Shown: positions 1 to 8,472, counted from the first letter of the stretch. The stretch: 10,047 nucleotides of DNA from Chrysomallon squamiferum (GCA_012295275.1 CM022677.1:1637083-1647129); one strand, 5' to 3'. Translations and numbers: made by a program. The notes: generated from the letters alone by a model not told the origin.

Positions 1-109
1 TTAGGAGCAGATAGAAATGTCTATAAATATTATATATTTCCACATCTAAACAAACACTTTACAGCTTTTTAATAGTCTTTTTAAACTTCCAGAGAATTTG
101 TTGAATTGA

Positions 110-110
<1 letters not shown>

Positions 111-152
<42 letters not shown>
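111..152. repeat. (CA)n microsatellite
   Basis: About 20 CA units, running into CATATATAGATATG. The protein-like reading of the opposite strand here is only low-complexity VCVC sequence and is not a gene. Confidence 0.95.
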
Positions 153-158
<6 letters not shown>

Positions 159-165
159 GATATGT

Positions 166-175
166 CCATATATGG
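166..175. promoter_or_regulatory. CArG-box-like palindrome CCATATATGG
   Basis: A perfect CC(A/T)6GG match, the site type bound by SRF/MADS factors, in a TA-rich stretch. No associated promoter is visible, and the composition makes chance plausible. Confidence 0.15.
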
Positions 176-227
176 ATATGAATATAATGTTTTCCTTCTG
201 TTCTTCTTGTATTGCAAAATCCACCCC

Positions 228-252
228 AAAAAAAATTAATAAAAAAAAAAAA

Positions 253-283
<31 letters not shown>

Positions 284-330
284 AAAATAAAAAAAAGCAA
301 AAAACAACAACAGCAACAGTAATAATAATG
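228..330. repeat. A-rich (AAAT)n tract
   Basis: Poly-A followed by about nine AAAT units, then A-rich sequence with AAC/AGC triplets. It is simple-sequence DNA and may be the tail of an old retroposon, but no body of such an element is recognised next to it. Confidence 0.85.
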
Positions 331-451
331 GTTCAATGTATTGTTTATAACTTATGGCTATATATTCATCAATCATTTTTTTTTTTTTTTCTTCCTTTCT
401 TTCTATATTTATTTATTTTATTTCATTGTATTTCATTTTATTTTATTATAG

Positions 452-536
452 ATCTCTGATTTCAGTGATCAATAGCAGAGTCGTTAAACAGAAATAACGC
501 ATTTCTAAGAAATTATCGTTCAGGAAGTTTTTTCAG
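452..536 (+). repeat. Leader-exon-like element, copy A
   Basis: 85 nt between a T-rich tract ending ATTATAG (AG 450-451) and CAG|GTAGGT. It opens ATCTCTGATTTCAGTGATC and has no ATG. Shared blocks with the copies at 1972 and 2412 are the ATC.CTGAT..CAGTG opening, TTAAACAGAAA (with the third copy), and AGAAATTATCGTTCAGGAAG near the end. Splice-like borders at both ends suggest a non-coding exon. No transcript evidence is available. Confidence 0.5.
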
Positions 537-1234
537 GTAGGTAATTAATTTTTTTTAAAAATTTTTTATTTTTTGTGTGTGTGCTCCTTTCATTCTTTCT
601 TTCTTCGTTTCTTCAGTCGTTCCTTCCTTCTTAACTAACGTTTGTATTGGTCTATCACCTCTTCCAACTAGTGTATAAAATGTTAAGGTATTTGTTTTCA
701 TCTGCAGTGGAAAACAATAAAAGAAAAACAAAAATTAACATTGTCGCTGCTATTAATGTACATACAACAAACTGCATTATAGTGTTAAACATATGAAAAA
801 ATATGTAGTAGACCTGGACTTGTAACTTTTACTGTTCATCTGGTATATGGAAGGTGCCACTAGAGGATGTGATAATATTATCTCATATAATTTTATTATT
901 TTCCGTTAACGAGTTTGTTTGTTGCTTGTCTTTATCATCTTTATTGAAATTATTTATCTTCTCACAAAGCTGACAAATGTAAATAATTTCTTATTTTCAC
1001 GGGTTATTTCTACACTTATGGACAGATTGTGTATTAACAATTAACTTGTCAGATCGCTGTAAATAACACCCGAGTATATCTTTGTGTGTCTCGTGTACCA
1101 GTGACACGCTGTTTTTATATGACCTACATAACAAGCAAACAGTCAGTGTTAGATTACATTGAAACTGGTCATGCAAGCCTCGTCAGAGAAATAAGACATG
1201 TACACTTATATTCAGTATACTGTAAAAAATATTT
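537..1234. other. No gene seen: AT-rich flank or intron
   Basis: T-rich and mixed AT sequence with a CTTT-rich patch at 590-630. No conserved protein reading frame was recognised. The open frame at 1086-1355 ends in a leucine run encoded by the TTA/TTG repeat and is not credible as a gene. If copy A at 452-536 is an exon, this stretch is intron. Confidence 0.6.
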
Positions 1235-1283
1235 GTTATTATTATTATTGTTGTTGTTGATGATGTTGATGTTGTTGTTGTTG

Positions 1284-1346
<63 letters not shown>
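1235..1346. repeat. Compound (TTA)n/(TTG)n microsatellite
   Basis: TTA units, then a block of TTG with GATGTTGATG interruptions, then about 20 pure TTA units. The mixed centre suggests an older tract whose right end has expanded recently. Confidence 0.95.
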
Positions 1347-1347
<1 letters not shown>

Positions 1348-1517
1348 GTTTATAACTTACGTATAAGCAATGGCATCTAGTAGTATTTAATTTATTGAAT
1401 TAGAATTAATGTAATTTATTGTAAAGAAGATTTATGTAAGATCAGTGTACATATATCTCGTATTTGTCTATTTTAATCTGAAACTGAAACGTAACACTTG
1501 ATGACGTATAAGATATT

Positions 1518-1640
1518 TGACGTCAGTCGCGTGTTTATCAGTGGAGGGTTTCCAAACTAAAAGAACACAAAGCAGAACTGACAGCAGTCGGCCATATTGA
1601 ACGTGTATAAAATTTTATATTTTATTATGTGTTGACGCTT
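1518..1640 (+). promoter_or_regulatory. Candidate promoter: CRE palindrome plus TATA-like box
   Basis: A perfect CRE-type palindrome TGACGTCA lies at 1518-1525 and a TATAAAAT at 1606-1613, about 80 bp apart, with GCCATATT between them. A possible donor CAG|GTGTTT lies at 1710. The spacing would suit a transcript starting near 1640 and splicing to a downstream leader element or to 2683. The order and spacing are the only evidence, and TATA-like strings are common in AT-rich DNA. Confidence 0.25.
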
Positions 1641-1760
1641 CCACTGTTCTTAATTTATTATAAATATATCAGAGTTAGTTCTCTAACAAATAGATTACTT
1701 AAGTGTCAGGTGTTTTAAATTGAAATGAAAAAAGTTATGTATATCCTGACTTTAATATGC

Positions 1761-1772
1761 TTATTATTATTA

Positions 1773-1844
<72 letters not shown>

Positions 1845-1899
1845 GCTATTACTATTACTACTGCTATCCTATTATATCTCTTTTTTTTTTTTTTTTTTT
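1761..1899. repeat. (TTA)n microsatellite followed by poly-T
   Basis: About 28 TTA units with one TTTA interruption, an ATTACTATTACT tail, then about 20 T residues at 1880-1899. The open frame across it (1725-1979) encodes only isoleucine and phenylalanine runs and is rejected as a gene. The T-rich end leads into the acceptor-like tract of the leader-like element at 1972. Confidence 0.95.
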
Positions 1900-1971
1900 C
1901 TTTTTTTATTAACGCCTTTTGCTATATATCGCTTACTTTATATTATTTTATTTTATTTAATTTATTCTTAG

Positions 1972-2056
1972 ATCGGTGACATCTGTGATCTATAACTGAG
2001 TTGATAGAAAATAGTCGCTTATAAGAAATTGTCGATCAGGAAGTTGAAATTACAAG
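1972..2056 (+). repeat. Leader-exon-like element, copy B
   Basis: 85 nt, the same length as copy A. It is preceded by AATTTATTCTTAG and followed by AAG|GTATTT. It opens ATCGGTGACATCTGTGATC and ends with TAAGAAATTGTCGATCAGGA, which is very close to the matching block of copy A. There is no ATG. It is interpreted as a duplicated non-coding exon; a non-exonic tandem repeat is the alternative. Confidence 0.5.
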
Positions 2057-2411
2057 GTATTTTATATTGTTTTATATTTCAAAAGTTTCACATCTTTTTC
2101 CTTGATTTTCCTCACTTATTATTCTTTTTTCTTATATCGTGTTTCTTTTAGATTTGTTATTAGTGGTTAATTATTTTGTCTTTTCGAGGAGTAAGTTGGT
2201 ATAAATGACCATATGTACATTGCGATTTGAAAACCGTATCTCCCACAGTTAAATATGTCTGTGTATAATAATAATTATTGTTGTTGTCGTCATCATAATA
2301 ATCACTAGTGTAAGCATAATGTACTTCTTTTTATCTTTTATCGATTTGGTATATATTTATCTGATTTGTTTTCTTTCTTTCATTATCTTTTATTTATTTA
2401 TTTGTTTTTAG

Positions 2412-2481
2412 ATTTCTGATCTCAGTGTTGAACAGTACAGGCCTTAAACAGAAAGTACTCGATTGTTAGAAATTATCTCAG
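2412..2481 (+). repeat. Leader-exon-like element, copy C
   Basis: 70 nt preceded by TTATTTGTTTTTAG and followed by TCAG|GTTGAT. It opens ATTTCTGATCTCAGTG and shares TTAAACAGAAA and AGAAATTATC with copy A. It lacks the GAAGTT tail of the other two, so its potential donor sits at a position that is internal in A and B. It is the copy nearest the BTB start and the simplest candidate for the spliced leader exon of that gene. Confidence 0.5.
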
Positions 2482-2623
2482 GTTGATTATTTTTTTACAT
2501 AAAAATGTTTAGTATTTGAAATATTTCTATGTACAGGTCATAGCTAGATGTGAATATAGAAAACTGATCACTGCAATGTGAGGCTGCGTATTAGAAACAT
2601 TTTAAAATTATATTTCGTATGAG

Positions 2624-2624
<1 letters not shown>

Positions 2625-2671
<47 letters not shown>

Positions 2672-2673
2672 TA
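2625..2673. repeat. (TTA)n microsatellite next to the BTB start
   Basis: About 16 TTA units ending ten bases before the acceptor-like TTTTTAG at 2682. Length changes here would alter the spacing of a putative branch point and acceptor for the coding exon. Confidence 0.95.
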
Positions 2674-2681
2674 TGTTTTTA

Positions 2682-2691
2682 GTGAAAACAT
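2682..2691 (+). promoter_or_regulatory. Likely splice acceptor just before the start codon
   Basis: A TTTATGTTTTTAG stretch ends at 2682, eight bases of which the next seven (TGAAAAC) precede ATG 2690. If it is used, exon 1 of the coding part begins at 2683 and the transcript must have at least one upstream non-coding exon. The candidate leader exons at 452, 1972 and 2412 would fill this role. The tract lies behind a (TTA)n repeat, so its pyrimidine richness is partly repeat-derived. Confidence 0.5.
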
Positions 2692-3014
2692 GGCCACCTC
2701 AGCAGAAGTTTCAAGTTGGCAGACAGGGAAAACACTAACGGAGTGTATTGAACACGTTTTTCGTACGAGAACAGACAGCGACGTCAGATTTGTTGTTGGG
2801 GAAGAAGAAAAATTGTAGAAGCACATCGCTTCATCCTGATGATCAGAAGCGATGTCTTCCACAAAATGATTATGGGAGAACTTCGCGAACAAAACAGCAT
2901 CATCTTGCCTGATGTTGAGGCAGATATTTTTACCGAGTTTTTAAAGTATGTTAACAAACTCACACACACACACACGCACACAGCCACACACAGAGACACA
3001 GACACAAACACACA

Positions 3015-3066
<52 letters not shown>

Positions 3067-4323
3067 TACACACAGACACAAACACACAAACACACAGACA
3101 CACACAGCGACACAGGTACGAACATAGTGAGTAACGAAACATACAAACCGACACGAACGTTGATAACAATACAGTTTTTGTTAGTAATATAATTATTTTC
3201 TAATTGAATAATCTCACATAATTATCTCTCATTTTGAAGTCTTACTCTACTTCTTTTACACAGATATCTTTACACGGATGACGTCGTCCTAACAGGCGAC
3301 AACGTCACCGGTCTGCTGTATCTATCGAGGAAGTACATCGTCACGACACTGGAAGAACAGTGCGTGAAATATTTGGAGTCGTCGTTGTCGTCACGGAATG
3401 CGTGCGTCGTGCTGGAACAAGCTCACCTGTTTGATGAACATGATCTAAGGAAAAACACTCTGGACTTCATTTTGGAAAATGGCGACGAAGTTCTGAAGTC
3501 AGATGAAGTCACCGATCTTTGTCACGAATGTCTGGTTGAGATCGTACGATCAGACGAACTGACAGCAGACGAGAAAAATGTTTTTGAAGCCGCTGTGAAG
3601 TGGGCTGACAGCGCGTGCAGGAAGCAAGGGAGACAGACGAATGAAAAAAACATGCGCGATGCACTGGGAGAGGTCGTGAAGCACGTGCGTTATCCATTAC
3701 TCGATCAGACGTATTTTGTAAAACACGTGACACCAACTCACATACTCACTGACACAGAAGAATTCAAGATTTTGAAACACCTGGTGAGCAGTGATGAAGA
3801 TGTTTCACCTTTCAACTCAAACAAGAGAACTGCAATGATTCCTAAAACACAGATTAAAATAAACAGGTTTGGTGGTATGGTGGTAATTTTTTACTGGACA
3901 TGTTCTGGTAAAGAAGATGAATCCATTACTTTCTCTGTCAACAAAAACGCTTTACTTCGCGGATTTCAGTTGTACGGTTACAACCAACCACGAAACTACG
4001 ACGTCAGCGCCTTCGTCACTGACACAAGAACAGACGAAATACTGGACGGGTCTACACTGACACAGAGATATGAACACGTCGTGTCTGACGTGTATGACGT
4101 CGTGTTCAGACGTCCAGTGAAGATTACTAAAGACACTGAGTACAGCTTGTTTGTTAATGTTAAGGGAGACAACTCATTGTGTGGAGTTAAAGGTAAATCA
4201 GAAATTGTTGTAGACTCTTTTGTTTGTAGATTTTCTGAGTCACACAAATCTAAACACAGTGACAGACAACTTCGTACACGTGTGACACACGGACAAATAC
4301 CTGCTTTGTTATTTTTAGTGTAA
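2690..4323 (+). CDS. BTB-BACK-PHR domain protein, BTBD1/2/3/6-like (probable CUL3 substrate adaptor), two exons with one frameshift
   Basis: Coding exons are 2690-2945 and 3264-4323, about 438 residues once the single missing base at 2808-2812 is allowed for; family members run about 450-550. The start is ATG 2690, with A at -3 and G at +4, opening MATSAEVSSWQTGKTLTECI. BTB fold: residues about 16-125, with SDVRFVVGEE, then EAHRFILMIRSDVFHKMI, then LPDVEADIF, then the exon junction giving FLKYLYTDDV. BACK domain: about 135-250 (LEQAHLFDEHDL, VFEAAVKWADSACRKQG, VRYPLLD). PHR beta-sandwich: about 275-438 (ITFSVNKNALLRGFQLYGY, ending GQIPALLFLV, like the family's GGQIPELIF end). No signal peptide or membrane segment is seen. 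In this family BTB-BACK binds CUL3 and PHR recruits substrates for ubiquitination in the cytosol or nucleus. The substrate here is unknown. Which of BTBD1/2/3/6 is closest cannot be settled by eye; it may be a lineage-specific paralogue. Confidence 0.85.
2808..2818 (+). other. Single-base frameshift in the BTB coding exon
   Basis: The frame from ATG 2690 reads ...VVGEEEKL and then TAG at 2816-2818. The next frame, entered at 2815, reads VEAHRFILMIRSDVF, which is the expected BTB continuation. One base is lacking, most simply one A from the A5 run at 2808-2812. Everything downstream is open for about 396 codons. A base-call or assembly error, a polymorphism or a very recent lesion all fit. Confidence 0.8.
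2946..3263 (+). other. Phase-2 intron, GTATGT...CAG
   Basis: The donor is GTATGT directly after TTAAA (exon end 2945). The acceptor is TTCTTTTACACAG (AG 3262-3263) behind a pyrimidine-rich stretch. Joining 2945 to 3264 gives TTA AAA TAT CTT TAC (L-K-Y-L-Y), which matches the conserved LKYMY-type end of the BTB domain in BTBD6-like proteins. This makes the junction convincing. About a third of the intron is a (CA)n tract. Confidence 0.85.
2960..3062. repeat. (CA)n microsatellite inside the BTB gene intron
   Basis: An interrupted CA/GACA stretch, then a pure run of about 22 CA units at 3019-3062, followed by degenerate CACAGACA repeats to about 3115. Apparent reading frames on both strands (TH and VC repeats) are artefacts. 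Confidence 0.95.
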
Positions 4324-4431
4324 AAAACAACATCGTTCAAACACTGTCACTTTTAGTCATCACTGGCCTAATATTTGTATTTATTTATTTATTTGTTTAC
4401 TTATTGATTTATTGATTTGTTTATGTTTTTC

Positions 4432-4468
4432 TGATGACGTCAGACAGCGGTGATGACGTCATAGACAG
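4432..4468 (+). repeat. 19-bp imperfect tandem repeat carrying two CRE palindromes
   Basis: TGATGACGTCA occurs at 4432 and again at 4451, each followed by a version of (T)AGACAG. Each copy contains a perfect TGACGTCA (4435-4442 and 4454-4461), the binding core for CREB/ATF bZIP proteins. They lie in the presumed 3' UTR, about 115-140 bp after the stop. Confidence 0.6.
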
Positions 4469-4677
4469 TTCCTTTGATTTGAAATTTTATAATGGACTGA
4501 TTTGTGTCAAACAGATACATCTCATTGCTTTATTATTTATTTATTTATTTATTTATTTATGTATTTATTTATTTATTTAAGTATTTCTAATGTTTGTTGT
4601 TTGTATATAAAACGTAATATTATTAACTATTTCTTGCTTCATTTGTACTTTTTTATTTCGCTTTAAAATGTATATAA

Positions 4678-4683
4678 AATAAA
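4678..4683 (+). terminator. Candidate polyadenylation signal AATAAA
   Basis: This is the first canonical hexamer downstream of the stop at 4321. It sits in TATAAAATAAAATG, with a GT/T-containing stretch following at about 4700-4745. Chance occurrence is quite possible in this composition. Confidence 0.4.
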
Positions 4684-4847
4684 ATGTAGATAAATTATAT
4701 ATGTACTTACTGACTGTTGGACATGAAATACAAGAACTGTTATTTGATTTATTTATCAATTTTCTTTCATTCAGATTTATATTAAATATGTTAGTAAATT
4801 AGATTATGTTTCGAATTTACTGTTTGTTTGTTTATGTATATAAAACA

Positions 4848-5047
4848 NNNNNNNNNNNNNNNNNNNNNNNNNNNNNNNNNNNNNNNNNNNNNNNNNNNNN
4901 NNNNNNNNNNNNNNNNNNNNNNNNNNNNNNNNNNNNNNNNNNNNNNNNNNNNNNNNNNNNNNNNNNNNNNNNNNNNNNNNNNNNNNNNNNNNNNNNNNNN
5001 NNNNNNNNNNNNNNNNNNNNNNNNNNNNNNNNNNNNNNNNNNNNNNN
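4848..5047. other. Assembly gap of 200 N
   Basis: Exactly 200 undetermined bases. The round number suggests a placeholder rather than a measured length. The right edge is already CA-rich array sequence, so the array probably continues into the gap. Confidence 0.98.
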
Positions 5048-7066
5048 TACACACAACACAGATACACACACACACACACATATACATCATATACAGAGAC
5101 ATACAGATACACACACACAGTACATTATACATCATACACACAGACATACAGATACACACACAAACACATTATACATCATACACACAGACATACAGATACA
5201 CATACAAACACATATACATCATACACACAGACATACAGATACACACACAAACACATTATACATCATACACACAGACATACAGATACACACACAGACACAT
5301 ATACATCATACACACAGACAGACACATATACATCATACACACACAGATACACACACAGACACATATACATCATACACACAGACATACAGATACACACACA
5401 GACACATATACATCATACACACAGACATACAGATACACACACAGACACATATACATCATACACACAGACATACATACACACACAGACACATATACATCAT
5501 ACACACAGACATACAGATACACACACAGACACATATACATCATACACACAGACATATCATACATCATACATACAGATACACACACACACACACACAACAT
5601 ATACATCATACACACATACAGATACACACACAAAAACACATTATACATCATACACACAGACATACAGATACACACACAAACACATTATACATCATACACA
5701 CAGACATACAGATACACACACAAACAATACAGATACACACACAAACACATATACATCATACACACAGACATACAGATACACACACACAACACATATACAT
5801 CATACACACAGACATACAGATACACACACAGACACATATACATCATACACATAGACATACAGATACACACATAGACACACATACATCATACACATACACA
5901 TAGACATACAGATACACACACAGACACATATACATCATACACACAGACATACAGATACACACACAGCCACATATACATCATACACACAGACATACAGATA
6001 CACACACAAACACATATACATCATACACACAGACATACAGATACACACACAAACACATATACATCATACACACAGACATACAGATACACATACACACATC
6101 ATACACATACAGATACACATACAAACACATATACATCATACACACAGACATACAGATACACACACAAACACATTATACATCATACACACAGACATACAGA
6201 TACACACACAGACACATATACATCATACACACAGACATACAGATACACACACAGACACATATACATCATACACACAGACATACAGATACACACAGAGCCA
6301 CATATACAGACAGACATACATACACACAGAGACAAATACATCATTCACACAGACAGATACACACACAGCCACATATACATCATACACAGACATACAGATA
6401 CACACACAAACACATATATACATCATACACACAGACATACAGATACACACACAAACACATATACATCATACACACAGACATTCAGATACACACACAAACA
6501 CATATACATCATACACACACATACACATACACACAAAAACATTATACATCATACACACAGACATACAGATACACACACAAACACATATACATCATACACA
6601 CAGACATACAGATACACACACAAACACATATACATCATACACAGACATACAGATACACATACAAACACATATACATCATACACACACATACACATACAAA
6701 CACATATACATCATCACACAGACACAGATAGACACAGCCACATCATACACAGATACACACAGACACATATACATCATACACAGACATCAGATACACACAG
6801 ACATATACATCATACACACAGACACATATACACACAGACACATATACATCATACACACAGACATACATACACACACAGACACATATACATCATACACACA
6901 GACATACAGATACACACAGAGACACATACATCATACATCAGACATACAGATACACAGACACATATACATCATACACACACAGATACACACACAGACACAT
7001 ACATCATACACACAGACATACAGATACACACACAAACACATTATAGAACATACACACAGTACAGAT
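5048..7066. repeat. 43-bp minisatellite array, about 2 kb
   Basis: Near-contiguous repeats with a usual period of 43 bp (for example CATCAT at 5411 and 5454). Each unit contains CATCATACACAC, GACATACAGATACAC, and a closing block that is either AAACACATTATA, AAACACATATA or GACACATATA. The + strand is almost free of stop codons in every frame, and 43 is not divisible by three. The long TH/IH-rich and VC-rich open frames are therefore by-products and do not indicate a protein. Units become shorter and more irregular after about 6700. About 45 copies are visible. Confidence 0.95.
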
Positions 7067-7085
7067 ATCTGAGCGAAACGAGATC

Positions 7086-7210
7086 TACTAATCTGCTTTG
7101 TCAAGACTAAAGTTCACTGCGTTGTCTCAGCTTTCTTCCCTGGAGATAAACAAATTTACTTTAGTACAAAGTCAACTTTATACAGAGAGATAAATTATAC
7201 CAGTTTTATT
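7086..7210 (+). repeat. Direct duplication, copy 1 (unexpanded)
   Basis: It starts with a 29-nt block identical to 7605-7633 (TACTAATCTGCTTTGTCAAG onward). Homology continues through GAGATAAA, GTACAAAGTCA and a short GAGAGA (7185-7190) to ACCAGTTTT. A 15-nt stretch after GAGATAAA is absent from the second copy. Confidence 0.8.
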
Positions 7211-7241
7211 ATTATCAACAATCGCTCTAACGTTCAGACAT

Positions 7242-7259
7242 TATATATATATATATATA
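7242..7259. repeat. (TA)n tract
   Basis: About nine TA units between the duplicated segment and the (CT)n tract. The surrounding 7211-7404 holds no recognisable gene. A TTTTTTTTTTTAG at about 7328-7339 resembles a splice acceptor but leads into no usable frame. Confidence 0.85.
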
Positions 7260-7414
7260 AGATAAATTAGAATCATATACTATCAGACAAAGCTTTTTTG
7301 GTTTATTATTATTATAATTTATTTACTTTTTTTTTTTAGATCGCGTCAAACTACTGCGTTCGTAATTATTATGATACATATATCCTGAAAGGGATTTACT
7401 TTACAAAACTGGTA

Positions 7415-7520
<106 letters not shown>

Positions 7521-7604
7521 TAATCAACAAACCGTTATCTCTTTCCCCTCTTCCAGAATCTCTGTTGAGCTTGTTACTGAAACACGTGTTAGTGATAACA
7601 CACA

Positions 7605-7684
7605 TACTAATCTGCTTTGTCAAGACTAAAGTTTACTTAGTTCTCTTAAATTTATTACCTAGAGATAAAGTACAAAGTCAGCCC

Positions 7685-7780
<96 letters not shown>

Positions 7781-7800
7781 TACCAGTTTTTAATAACACA
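7605..7800 (+). repeat. Direct duplication, copy 2, with expanded (GA)n
   Basis: It shares the 29-nt identical start with 7086-7114, then GAGATAAA, GTACAAAGTCA and ACCAGTTTT in the same order. Between the last two blocks it carries 44 GA units (7690-7777), where the other copy has GAGAGA. Confidence 0.8.
7690..7777. repeat. (GA)n microsatellite, right arm of the inverted repeat
   Basis: Forty-four GA units followed by ATGGTACCAGTTTT (7777-7790). The tract is pure and long, so it is probably hypervariable. The RE-repeat and SL-repeat reading frames across it are not genes. Confidence 0.95.
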
Positions 7801-8400
7801 CTTACATGCCCGCATAGTAAATAAGTAAATAGAAAATAAAATAATAAACAAACATATTAATAAACAACAAGCAAGCAAAAAGATGACAAAAATAAACAAA
7901 TACACAAATAAGCAAGGAAATAAATAAATAAATAACAAGAACATTAATAATAAAAACAGTAACAAAAGCAGAAGTAATTACTGAACAAGGAAAAATAGTA
8001 ATATTACTTTTATTATATTTCTAAATAAAAAGTAACAGCAGAGCGAAAAATAATAAAAGTACTGAATCACTGAGCTATTAACTAACCGCCTCATTAAACT
8101 GAAAACACGTTATCTATATATTTGTCTTCACAGACTCCACACATTCACTCAAAATATATAAACCTGTTAAGATAAAAAAAATAATAAGAAAACATTTTAA
8201 AAAACAAACTAAAAAAAATACTTCATCTTGATGTTCACTTCATAATATTTTAAGTAGGTCAAATGACAGAAGTAAATTCTACCGTAATTACCTTAATAAT
8301 AATTTGTACACTAAAATTTGATATGGGGGGTTGCTTAATCTATAGTCTAAAGAGAAGTAAATTTATACATACACGAACGGGTTAAAAAATGCATAAGAAT
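7801..8400. other. No gene seen: A-rich simple sequence and AT-rich DNA
   Basis: Sequence dominated by AAAT/AACA/AAGC motifs to about 7980 (for example AAATAAATAAAT at 7918-7933), then mixed AT-rich sequence with frequent stops on both strands. No RNA gene, long frame or transposon terminus was recognised. Confidence 0.6.
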
Positions 8401-8472
8401 AATTTGTATTATAGAAACAGTTTGTATTATAGAAACAATTTGTATTATAGAAACAATTTGTATTATAGATGC
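8401..8472. repeat. 18-bp tandem repeat, four copies
   Basis: Unit AATTTGTATTATAGAAAC at 8401, 8419 (AG for AA at the start), 8437 and 8455 (last copy ends ATGC). The units are almost identical, which indicates recent slippage or duplication. Each contains TAG/TAA-type stops, so no peptide repeat is intended in the frames checked. Confidence 0.95.

Larger units (their letters stand above)
4324..4700 (+). other. 3' UTR of the BTB-BACK-PHR gene
   Basis: It follows the TAA stop at 4321-4323. The stretch is AT-rich, with TTTA repeats at about 4378-4400 and 4528-4580 that supply many ATTTA pentamers, a feature of unstable mRNAs in animals. The first canonical AATAAA is at 4678-4683. This gives a UTR of roughly 380 nt if that signal is used. 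No further gene is seen before the gap. Confidence 0.5.

Noticed and set aside
46-336. 96-residue frame on the - strand
   Set aside because: Composed of (CA)n, (AAAT)n and poly-A translated as V-C, L-F-I and F runs, with no domain-like sequence.
1086-1355. 89-residue frame ending in polyleucine
   Set aside because: The second half is the TTA/TTG microsatellite, and the first half shows no recognisable motif or start context.
1725-1979. 84-residue hydrophobic frame that looks like a membrane peptide
   Set aside because: The isoleucine and phenylalanine runs come from (TTA)n and poly-T. The apparent transmembrane character is compositional.
2839-3192. 117-residue frame starting MIRSDVFHKM as a separate gene
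   Set aside because: It is the BTB exon read past its donor into the (CA)n intron. The splice at 2945/3264 gives the correct BTB continuation.
3364-4323. Gene starting at 3364
   Set aside because: The codon there is GTG inside the BTB-BACK protein. The frame runs back to the acceptor at 3263 and the upstream residues match the BTB family.
4577-4759. 60-residue frame on the - strand downstream of the BTB gene
   Set aside because: AT-rich, asparagine/isoleucine/lysine-biased, no motif, and it lies in the likely 3' UTR of the + strand gene.
5048-7066. Long histidine/threonine/isoleucine-rich reading frames on the + strand and VC/MY-rich frames on the - strand
   Set aside because: They are produced by the 43-bp CA-rich array, which is almost stop-free in several frames and changes frame every unit. 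They also run through the N gap.
5048-7066. CRISPR-like regular repeat
   Set aside because: The units are contiguous, with no unique spacers between conserved repeats, and the DNA is eukaryotic.
7328-7339. Poly-T plus AG followed by ATCGCG as a fourth leader-exon copy
   Set aside because: The bases after the AG do not align with the shared blocks of the three copies beyond the first few nucleotides.
7565-7965. Frames on both strands with Arg-Glu or Ser-Leu repeats
   Set aside because: They are direct translations of the (GA)n tract and its A-rich flank.
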